From NCBI GenBank assembly GCA_019022495.1, contig JAFEKR010000026.1, positions 833,514 through 897,513 of the forward strand: 64,000 bases of DNA. Reading direction: 5' to 3'. Made by a program: the position numbers and the translations under genes. The notes beneath the pieces are model-generated. The model did no database searches. It saw only the letters and a program-made list of their open reading frames with translations, and was not told where the DNA came from. This DNA comes from Epichloe hybrida (taxonomy: Eukaryota; Ascomycota; Sordariomycetes; Hypocreales; Clavicipitaceae). Below are positions 43,801 to 53,737 of the stretch, piece after piece. The stretch's first letter is position 1. Each line of letters begins with the position of its first letter.

Positions 43801-46528
43801 TTTTTTTTTTTTCACATTTTCCTTTTGTGGGAAACCTGACACTCGGAGAAGTTCTCTTGCGCTTGTTGCGGGCCAGCAGCAGGTTGCACATGAGAAATTC
43901 CTTTTTCTTGTGCATGCGTTGTGGCATTGATGTCTCGTATCAACCAGTGGTCCACAGTGAGGCTAGGCAGGTCCAAGCCGCCCTCCCTTGGACGAAAGTG
44001 AAAGAGTTGCTTGCTTTCTTACGAATCCGTACGTACTCCGTGTGTCCGTATTATTGATGAAAAGCCGCAGCTCCATGCCATGCACGTCGCAACGTGAACC
44101 CTGCCTAGCTATCATGGGGCTGCTTGCACAAGTGCCTTGCACAGAAGCACTTATGAAACGGATGAAGTCCCACACTGGTTCTCTGCGACCCATTTTTGGC
44201 TCAGCAGCTCTTTCCATCTTGCTATTCCAGTTCCTGTTTCTTATGCAATTCTGAAAAGTGCATGCACGCTGCGCCGCCGAGAACCAATGCCAAAACAAGC
44301 CACTTCGATAAAGGCTTGAACTATGTAGTCCGTACATAGACCTGACAGACTGCTGGCAGACTTGCGACGGCAGCCAGACATCCCACCATTAGAGACACAG
44401 GCAAGATCGCCAAGTCGTTCAGGGCTACTTGTTGAGCAGACATGAACAAGACCAACCAACCAAGGCGTTCACATCGCCCACTTTAGGCCGAAGACTCGGC
44501 GAGGTGCGAGGTTGTTGCTAGCGGTCCCCAAGCTACGGACTAAGCGCACAGCAATCCCAATCATGATGGGTGCTTTTGTGCGGGTGGGCGGGCGCACCAG
44601 CTGGCGTCATAACTGAGGAATAAGAAAGAGCCAACGACGCAGAGAGGCCGCCTGCATCTGGTTATGCTGGGCTATGCAGCTATGCATGCACGAACCTGAA
44701 TAAGTGGACAGCCGACGCGGCTTACGACCATTGATTGGCACAGCGGCATTGACACATGTCTACGGGATGCGAGGATGGGATACATGATGGGATGCTACTA
44801 TTCGGTCGGGCTGGTCCAGAATTAGACAGACAACCAGAGATGCCGTCCCGGTCTGGTGGCTGCGCCATGCTGGGTCTGCCAGCCAACAGAGCGTAACAGC
44901 CACTGGAACCACAGACTTGCCGCCAGAATACCGGGGCTTAATCTCGATGTCAGCTGTTTGACGTTCTTGAACATCAGCCAGTACTCCATGCAGCGTCATC
45001 ACTGGCTGGCCGCTGTTTGACCGGTTGACCGTTGACCAGCGATGATTCGAAACCTGGGGCGCGTCGACAAGAAATGAAGAAGGAAAAACAACAAGGTATC
45101 CAACTGGTATCCCACGGACAGTGGGATCCGAGACGGCCAAGACCAGATCATTGCCATCATCGTCGCCTCAGGTCGTCACTGCCCGTCATCAGTCAACCCG
45201 TCTTTTTTGGTAGAAGGCTTGAGATTGGCAGCCGCACGCCCGTTCAAGTCTCGTATGTAATACGCCCCACTCGACTCGCGACTCGACAAGTCGACCAATC
45301 TGGTCCTCGTCCTCGTCCTCGTCCTCATCCTCCCCCACCACCACCTCAACCACCAACACGCTTGTACTTCTTGTCCATCACCCATCCATCCACGTCCTCA
45401 TCAAGAACGAGAAAAAAAAAAAAAAAAAAAAAGGCACGTCCGTAACCCGTACATGCCGACCCGACCCATCCACACACCCACGTCGCCGCCGGCCAACGCC
45501 AGGCACGCAGTACCCCCCCACACTGCCACACACCACCAAGACCGGTACGAGCTCGGGCTCGGGCTTCATGGCTTTTCTTGTCTTCAATCTGCCCACCCCC
45601 AGACACTCCCGGGAGCAGGGGTGCGCTCGCAGGAAGACGGTGCCGCCTTGCCCAGCGCGACTGACCCTGGCTTCTAATGCCCGCTCTAGCCACCCTGGTC
45701 AACTTTGCAAGTGAGACAAAAGCGTGGAGGCGACTTCGAAGAGGTTCCCACTTGAACCACGCCTATCGGTGTGTCGGTCGTCTCGTCTCTTGGGATGGTC
45801 TGGCGACATGGGCGTTGATCTTGGGCTCGTCTTGCTACTTATGCCTCATGGGACCCCGTCCGTCTTGTATACATAGCCTCCTCCGTTGATCGACAACCTG
45901 GTCGAATTTTGGTGCTTTTTTGATCATTGTGTTCTTTTTTTTTCAATATCCTCTCTCGGTTCTTTCGTCTTGTTTCTTCTTGTGAACTCGCGCATATCTA
46001 CTTGAACAAGGAACGTCTCGTCCACTCTCGAGATTTCAATCCTTTATATTTACACCTCGTCAACCTTTCTCTGGACCATATCTCCATCGATACCTGTCTC
46101 TACTCACAGGTCTGGATGAAGAGTTCCCGTGTACAACATCACCACCAACAACAACAACAACAATCGTCGAGTCACTGAAATACACTTTCAGCTTCTTGAT
46201 CCTACCCAAGTCGTCGTCCATTCATTGTCAAAGAACCCCGAGAGGCCTCGTGCTGCCGTCTTTTGGCCAAGTCTCTCCAGCTATATTGCTGCTGTATATC
46301 ACCATTCTCACTCTTAATCGAAGTCCGGAACGACGCAACACGAATTCATCCGCAACTAGTGCAATTTAATGATCAACAATCCCCCGGAAGGTAGCTAAGA
46401 ATAGTTCAACACCCAAAAAAAATCATAATTTCCATATTGCTCTTGGTACGTTTGGACCCAAAGGACACGCGGGAACCAAGTCGTATACACGTCGCTAACA
46501 CCTACATTCAGGTTAGGTACTTCACACA
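37872..46528. other. 8.7-kb region with no recognisable gene, between DPH6 and the Msn2-like gene
   Basis: Both flanking genes point away from this stretch. I found no frame with domain likeness, codon bias or workable splice structure. It contains eight of the sixteen TACGGANTA words (38196, 40076, 42012, 42600, 43594, 44336, 44534 and the related ACGGAGTA at 37977), AGCTGCC repeats (42215-42245), homopolymer runs (38350, 43800, 45412-45430) and GTCCTC repeats (45303-45329). From about 45900 the text becomes CT- and CAA-rich, as expected for a long 5' leader of the Msn2-like gene. It could hold a long regulatory region, a non-coding RNA or decayed elements. Confidence 0.55.
46116..46178 (+). 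other. Possible upstream ORF in the leader of the Msn2-like gene
   Basis: A 20-codon frame MKSSRVQHHHQQQQQQSSSH lies in the CT/CAA-rich stretch about 350 nt before the main start. Several other short ATG frames lie in 45900-46400. Whether they are in the mature leader depends on unknown transcript starts and possible leader introns (GTACGT near 46446, acceptor CATTCAG at 46511). Confidence 0.35.
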
Positions 46529-48332
46529 ATGATGGACTCGACGATGATGCCCCAAGCTGTCGCACAAAATCCTGCCTTCTACCGCAATAACGACTCCAAG
46601 ATGGTCAATGTGGCCCAACAGAAATACAATGCCGTCCAATCCATGGCACCAGCGTCCCCAGTCTATTCTCGACCTGGTTCCTCGTCATCGACATTGTACG
46701 GCAACAACACCACCGCCGTCATGACTCCTACGGCAACTGTACCTACAACCAGCCACCGACCTGCCATCATGCTAGAGACGGACTATACTGATAGCCCGTA
46801 TTTCCCTTGCACGCCACCATTGTCTACATCTAGTAGCGCTGTTGGCAGTCCCAAGAACTTCGATGTGCTGCAGATTCCCTTGAACCCCATGTTTTCTGGT
46901 TTGGATGGATTCACCGGAGCCAAGTCGGGAAACGAGTCCATCGAAAGCTCCATTCTTGACTGGTCCAGCTGCGGCTCACCTCCTATGACACCTGGTAAGT
47001 TGGCCTTGTGTGTGAAATTGCCCGCTACATGTTGGCGTCGGATTTGTTGGTATCATGGTGTCTGGCCATGTTTTTCTACGCCGCTGTCATGACTTGTGGT
47101 TGCTGCTTCCCCCCCCCCCCCTCTCGCTCAGAATGGACCATGACTAATTTCCACATGCAGTGTTCATTCACTCGCAGCCGTCCAGGGTACCCTCGCTTAG
47201 CAGCACAATCAGCGACATTTCTGCCATCTCGTGCCCTTCTCTCTCACCCTCACCCGCGCCTTATGCGAGATCAGTCACCTCGGAGAGCGACGTCGACTTT
47301 TGCGACCCCCGCAACCTGACTGTGTTTGCAACCTCAAACCCAACACTGGCCCCCGACTTCTCAGTGCCTGGTTTCGGGGAGGAAGAGATCAAGTGCCCAG
47401 AACAGGGCTCCATCGACACCTCTGTACTTTCCCGACCTGTTTTCGACTTCAGCCCAGCCATCACCCAAGGGTTGCCACCTTTTGAGGAGCTCTCCGACTT
47501 CGAGTCCGAGGACAATTTCAGCAATCTGGTCGGTTCTGGTGACGTCTTCCGACCCCGTGCATGCACCGCATCTTCCGTTGTTTCTCTGGGACACGGTAGC
47601 TTCATTGGCGAGGAGGACTTCAGCCTAGACGAGCACGACTCTTTCGCTTTTGCCACTGCTCCTAGCCCACACTCAAGCATTGAGACCCCGGAGGACGCCC
47701 ACAAAGACAAACGCCAAAAGAACAACAACAACAACAACAAGGAGGACACCTCATCTGCGCAACCCGTCATGAATACAGCCGCTGGTGACAACCAAGCTGC
47801 TACTGCCGAAGAGCCGATGGATCAGGCCTCTCCAGTCCCCTCAGACTCCAACGCATCTTCCGAAGATGGCGAGACACCGTCCAATTCTGCCCCGGCCCCC
47901 ACAAACCGTCGCGGGCGTAAGCAGTCTTTGACTGAAGACCCGTCCAAGACCTTTGTCTGTGAGCTTTGCAATCGTCGATTCCGCCGCCAAGAACATCTGA
48001 AGCGTCACTACCGCTCCCTGCACACTCAGGAGAAGCCTTTCGAGTGCGGTGAATGCGGCAAGAAGTTTTCCCGAAGCGACAACCTTGCGCAGCACGCCAG
48101 AACCCACGCCAGTGGTGGTGCCGTTGTCATGAACCTCATTGATAATGCCGACGGGTCCTCCTCATACGAAGGTGGTATGGTTGCTGCTGCTGCTGCCTCG
48201 GCTGTTGATGATTGCGCCAACTACGGCAAGGTCCTCTTTCAGATCGCTTCTGAGGTCCCTGGTAGCGCCAGCGAGCTATCTTCAGAAGAAGCCAGCGACA
48301 GCGGCAAGAAGAAGCGAAAGCGTTCTGACTAA
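46529..48332 (+). CDS. MSN2: Msn2/Msn4-like C2H2 stress transcription factor
   Basis: This is a nuclear activator of general stress genes that binds STRE (AGGGG) sites; homologues in insect-pathogenic and mycoparasitic fungi include Msn2/Seb1. Exons 46529-46994 and 47161-48332 (donor GTAAGT, acceptor ATGCAG) give 545 aa. The first two codons are both ATG. The N-terminal two thirds are serine/proline/threonine-rich with acidic patches ([32 protein letters not shown]) that suit activation domains, and an asparagine run near residue 340. Two adjacent C2H2 fingers lie at residues 420-471 ([47 protein letters not shown]), the Msn2-type pair. The tail ends in the basic [10 protein letters not shown]. 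Confidence 0.93.
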
Positions 48333-51300
48333 GCCCTCCATTCACGACCGGAGAGGGGAGGGGGGGTGGGGGGAAAATGATGTCTTCTTCCTCATCTCGT
48401 CCCGCATGATTCATCGAATTACTCACAACCTTTCCTTTCGCACACTTCTTTCTCGCTGCCTCCACTATTTTAATTTCTTCATGTGGTTGGTCAGGTAGGG
48501 TACACCTGGATAGACGGTTTGGGAGACAAACAAAAACACACTTGCACAACATCAAAGCGTTTTATGACCTGCATTTACACTTTCGATTCTTGTACCAACT
48601 TCGTCAACGTCTCGTTGGCACCGCTTTTCCGAAAGGACAAGTGTTTTTTTTTCTTGTTTCGACGCTGCATCATGATGAAAGACAAAAGTTTAACAAATTG
48701 CTTTGGCTGGACAGACCTGGAGGAAGTGGTTGAGAGGGAGAGTGGCACTTGGATCACCAGAAAAAGAACATGGTATGTTTGTGTGTGGTTTCTGTTTTTA
48801 TTAGCATTATTTCTTTTGCCGGAGATGTGGAGCAAGATCACACCTCTGGCGGCATTTGGGGGAATGTTCCTCTGTTGCTTTCTTTACACTCGTTGTAATC
48901 TCTTGTCACGACTGGAGAGGGCTTTGTTGCTTCTCCCTTGTTATCGAACTGATAACCCCGGAGGCAATGGTGGCTTCAGCCATTCGCTTACACCGCTGCT
49001 ATTCGCACGAGGTTTTGCATTCCATCTACCTTGTTCATTTCATCTTCTTCTTGTACGCCCTGGTACCTCAGTTTGAGCCTGTTTTTCCCTTTTCATATTA
49101 GAAGGAAACCAGCTAGTTTGGTGATATCAATGTGCTGGTCACGATATCACGGCGGCGAGGTGACACTCGAGCATGTTGTACATCATCGCAGGCAGTACCA
49201 ACTAGGACGTGTATTTAGTTACAATACTGCAAAACGCCTTGCAAAGTTGTTTACATGAACGCATCTCTGTGCTGCTGAATGGACAGAAGTTTACCTCGCT
49301 CGTAATGTGGCTCGTCACAGCCTGTGAGACATGGAACACTTGTCCCATCAACTCTGAGCTGGGTGAAGCAACCGTATACCGGGCATGTCAGCGTTCTGGA
49401 AAAGAAAGAAAAACCATGCGTTGCGCAGGGTTCGATGGCATCATCTAGAATGGCCCACGCACAGACAAGGAATCCTGATGAATGGGACGAGCCCGCGGCT
49501 GGTTCGTGGCGATGACGGCTCCCGATTCCGCATCCCTGCAGCCTTTCCAGTAAATCTATGTACATGAATAAATGTACATGTCCCACGCATGTATGTACTC
49601 GGTCGCCCCCATGTTCCCCTGATGCCCCAAGGCGATGGATTGGGCGAACGGGTTCGTCAGCTTGCTGCGCCGGGACCGGCATGTGGCCCCGGACCCGTGG
49701 GCGCGGGCGCAGGCGCGGGCGCGGGCGAGCTCGAGCTCAGATGAATCACCCAGGCCCAGGGGGGGGGGGAGGGAGTGGCGCTGGGAAAGAAAAAACCAGG
49801 CGGGCCAGGGCCGTACCGGTGGGGGAAAAAGCTTGGGGCATGGACAAAGGACAAAACCATTGTCTGTTTCTGCATGGGTTGGGAAAGAGAAAAAAAAGGC
49901 CAGCCAGGATGAGGATGATAATTTCCCAGTCATCTGGAAGCACAGAGCAAGTCTGGATTTAATTTCTTTTTTTTTCTATTTCTCGGGGAACGAACTGATG
50001 ATGAAATAATGGCATCAGGTCGGCGGGATGAGTGCTAAGTTGACGAAAAGTGCTACTTGTTGCCGAAGCTTATTTCCTCGACTTTTTTTTTGCTTCTGCG
50101 CACCCTTTACCTTTTGTCAGACACGCAGACAAATGAATGGATGTGAATGGCTGTGCTTGCGATAGAGACCCATCTACGGGGCACGGGCACGGGCACGGGC
50201 ACGGGCACGGGTGGGGCGGGGCACCTTCAGAGGACAATCACGGAGCATGTCCGTCCCGCGTGCCCGTGGACAAGTGAAGGCTCGTTGCCCGTTTCGTAAA
50301 TCCTCATCCGTAGGTAGCTTACTCTGTGGATTTCGCAGAAGCACGTTTTTTCTTGCTTGCCGACCGGCTTGCAGAATCACGAGACTTGGCCTCTTTTCTT
50401 TTGCTATTTTTTTTGGGGGGGGGGTTCGTCACATAATTTCCTCGTGCAGTGCTGATGAGACAAAACGGCCGGCGGGTGATGACGAACTGGCGTTGGGCAG
50501 AGAATGTGGGGAAGGTGTCTGTCCGGGTACATGCACATGTAATTACATAATTCCTCGACCCAGCTAGTACAATGTAGCTAAGATGAGGAGAGGCCGGTCA
50601 GCCCTTGCGCCTTGGGGAAAATTGGAGAGGCAGGCCCGCCCTCCTACCCCCCTGTCCCGTCAATGTTGCTAGCGTGAACGAGAGAGACCCTTTCTGCTCC
50701 TGTGTGGAGCACGGAGAAGCCCCATCCTGGTTCCAGGCACAGGTTGCTGACTGGGCGGGACTGGCTTGGGGGGGCGTTTGTAGATCGTCTTTCACAATTG
50801 TAGGCCGATGGGGTCTGGCAGGCTGACTGCTATGGGCCATGGCACGCATTCATGACTTGGAGTACTTACGCCTTGATGTCGGCAGTCGTCCGGGAGGGGG
50901 TGGGTGTGAATCGTCACTTTCGTGCAGCCAGGGCTTGTCACGTTATTCCACTGAGACAACAATTCCCTGGCTTGCCTCGGGATGCTGCGCAAACGACAAG
51001 ACGAGCTGTGAGTGGCTTGCTGCCACTGCTACCACTTGCCGCTTGCCACTTGCCACTTGCCACTTACTAACTTGCCACTGCTAGCTGCCAGCTGCCAGCT
51101 GCCAGCTGCCAACTGCCACCTCGAGCATGTTGTTCAGACCGGCCCAACCCCCTCTTTACGGCCCATCGTCGTCACACACAGCTTTCCCCCATAGATGTTG
51201 CTCTAACCATCAAGTCCGGAAAAAAGCGCAGGTATGACGCCAGTGTGGAAGAGATGGCTGGGCACTGAACCCAGCTGCCCAACTGCGTACAATACTTTTG

Positions 51301-51422
51301 CCCTTCGTTGCCAACTTCCTGCCTTTTTGTCTTAATTCACACTCGAAACTTTACCGACGTACTCGCTGAGCCCCATTTTTAAGGTTGAAATGTTCAATTG
51401 AACCAGCCCACGGCCTACAGAT
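48333..51422. other. 3.1-kb region with no recognisable gene, Msn2-like to Crh
   Basis: The left part is probably the 3' UTR of the Msn2-like gene. Further on are GGGCAC hexamers (50179-50210), GC-rich GCGGGC text (49695-49735), GTACATGTAC-type words (49558-49585) and heptamer repeats CTTGCCA/AGCTGCC (51041-51120). The right part must contain the Crh promoter. None of the open frames shows family likeness. Confidence 0.5.
51041..51120. repeat. Heptamer repeats CTTGCCA and AGCTGCC
   Basis: Runs of a 7-nt unit, first CTTGCCA then AGCTGCC, stand in tandem about 300 bp before the Crh start. The AGCTGCC unit also occurs in tandem at 42215-42245. Confidence 0.85.
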
Positions 51423-52685
51423 ATGACGTTGAAAAACATACGGCGAAGCATACTGCGCGCTGCCGCAGCAGCATTCACGGCCTCCCTCCTGCTCAGCTCG
51501 ACGACGTCGGCTCAGACATGGAGCAAATGCAATCCCCTCCAAAGCAGTACGCTTGCCCCCCCCTCCCCTCAAAGACATTGACCTCAAAAGACGATAAGCT
51601 AACGCCGCCTGCCAGCACAATGTCCCCCCAACACAGCCCTAGGAATGACGGTCGACGTCGACTTCCGCAGAGGCGCCGTCAACTCGTTCGCCGCGTCGGG
51701 CTCCCCCTCATACAACCAGGACGGCGTCTCCTTCAGCGTCGCGCGGGCCGGTGACGCGCCGCAGCTCCAGTCCCTCTTCTCCATCATGTTCGGGCGGGTC
51801 GAGATGACGGTCAAGGCCGCCCCTGGCGCCGGCATCGTGTCCTCGCTGGTCCTCGAGTCGGACGACCTCGACGAGATCGACATTGAGTGGCTGGGGTCCA
51901 ACCCGGACGAGATGCAATCCAACTACTTTGGCAAGGGGCAGACGACGACGTACAACCGCGGCCAGTTCCACGCCGTGCCGGGCACGCAGACGAGGTGGGT
52001 CAAGTACGTCGTCGACTGGACAAAGGACCGCATCGTCTGGATGGCCGACGGCAAGGTGGTCAGGGAGCTGCGGGCCAGCGACGCCGAGAAGGATCACTTC
52101 CCCCAGACGCCCATGCATGTCAAGTTCGGGTCGTGGGCCGGCGGCGACCCCAGCACCAACGCCGAGGGGACGGTGCAGTGGGCGCGCGGCCCGACCGACT
52201 ACTCCAAGGGCCCCTTCAGCATGATGGTGCAGACCGTGCTCATCGCCGACTACTCCACGGGCAAGCAGTACCGGTACAGGGACACCTCCGGGTCGTGGGA
52301 GTCGGTCGAGGCCGTGGGCGGCGCCGTCAACGGCAACGTCAACGGGGATGCCGCCGCCTCCGCCACCACCGCCGTCGTCGCCGGCGCCGCCACCCCAGGC
52401 CTCGTGTCCGTCCCCGTCCCCGTCGGCGGCATCGCCAAGGACGGCAGCCCCGCCACCGCCACCCAGACCGGCTGGCCGTGGGTCGCCGGCGCGAACCCCA
52501 GTGGCAGCAGCGGAGGAGGCAGCATCCCCGACGGCTGGTACATGACGCCCAACGGAAAGATCATGCGCAGCCCTTCCTCCGCCGCCATGGGCCAGTCCGC
52601 GTCGACGACGGCCCTGATCGTCCTGGTCCCCTTGACTTTGACACCGACCGTCCTGACCCTCCTCCGCAGAATAATGGTAGAATAA
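51423..52685 (+). CDS. Crh-type GH16 GPI-anchored glucan/chitin transglycosylase
   Basis: Cell-wall enzymes of this family (Crh1/Crh2, Aspergillus Crf1) join chitin to beta-glucan. Exons 51423-51546 and 51616-52685 (donor GTACGC, acceptor GCCAG) give 397 aa. A signal peptide covers about residues 1-30 (RRSILRAAAAAFTASLLLSSTTSAQ). The mature start TWSKCNPLQSTQCPPNTALG carries the two conserved N-terminal cysteines. The GH16 catalytic motif DEIDIEW lies at residues 127-133 with nucleophile and acid/base glutamates. NEDTFHG-like GQFHAVPG and FGSWAGGDPSTNAEGTVQWARG follow. The last 130 residues are alanine/glycine/threonine-rich and end in a hydrophobic stretch (TTALIVLVPLTLTPTVLTLL), a GPI attachment signal. 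There is no CBM18 domain. GC content is very high across the gene. Confidence 0.92.
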
Positions 52686-53737
52686 TGTTAATCGAGCGGG
52701 CGGCAGCGTCGGCGGGCACACCAAGGATCCGAAAACAAGACGGCGAACATGGCACATTCCTCGTACCATTACATAAGATCTGCATCAATGCATGCAGCAC
52801 GACAGAAAGACAACATTGTGTTCCTAATTCTAGCGGTTGGAGTCATCTTGAGTCATTTTTTTTTTTAATTTATCTCTTGCTTGGATTATCAGCACGTCGT
52901 ATAGAGGGCCGGGAAAGCAAACAGGCGTCATCATTTTTATCCGCATTGGTAGGCGGACACTGACTTGGCGAATACATGTACATATTTTGTATTCATGCGT
53001 TTCGTCAGCTTCTCAGTTTACGAGGTTGTGTGCATGCCATGTGATGGGGTAATAGATTGGACGAAATCAAACGAAGCTACTCGGGTGATTGATCGGCGTT
53101 ATATCAAAATCATCGTTATAAGTTTTAGAGACAGACCGCGAAATACCCGCCTTGGTCGCCATCCAACGTGAAATGGACGTGGGGAAAAAAAAAAGAAAAA
53201 AGAAACAGAGATCAGAAGTCAACACGGGCACCGGACCGGGCACATCAAATAGTGCCAAACAAAGCTATTGGACTTGGACTGAATCTGATCAATGTCCCCG
53301 AGAGGCGATTGCTATTCTAAAATCACGAACCCCCCCCAAGAAGCAATTTTCACCTGGCCTCGAGCCCTCGTCGCTGTTCTCCAACCCGTTTGCATCCCGC
53401 GCAAGATTTCGCTGACCGCTTATATACTTCGTTTCGAGACCCGTGTATATCGATACTTGCAGCGAGCGCTTGCACCGTCCGTCCATCCACCATCCCATCA
53501 TCAAGCCCTAATTCGCCGTATCATGCCCAATTGTACACGTTGCCTTCTTGCGCCCGTCATTTTTTGATGCGTCTTCCTGCCTGACCAGACCTCTCTGTAT
53601 ATGTGTATAGACTGTTTTTTTGCCCAAGATAAAAGAAAGTATGGCTCTGGGTGTATTGCAGCAGAGCAGAATGTGACGACAAAGAAAAAAAATTACGCAT
53701 CAGCAGCAAGCAGCAATGGCCTTTGTTTCCTCCATCA
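52686..53737. other. Convergent 3' region, Crh / TOP1
   Basis: The 1052 bp lie between converging stops. No gene or repeat is recognised; GTACAT words and short A/T runs only. Confidence 0.5.

Noticed and set aside
48483..49076. A 197-codon plus-strand frame after the Msn2-like gene
   Set aside because: Starts just beyond the stop in likely 3' UTR, with random composition and no domain.
51708..52963. Long frames opposite and shifted within the Crh gene (353 and 358 codons)
   Set aside because: Very high GC leaves few stops in any frame; the texts are arginine-, proline- or glycine-rich shadows of the true reading.
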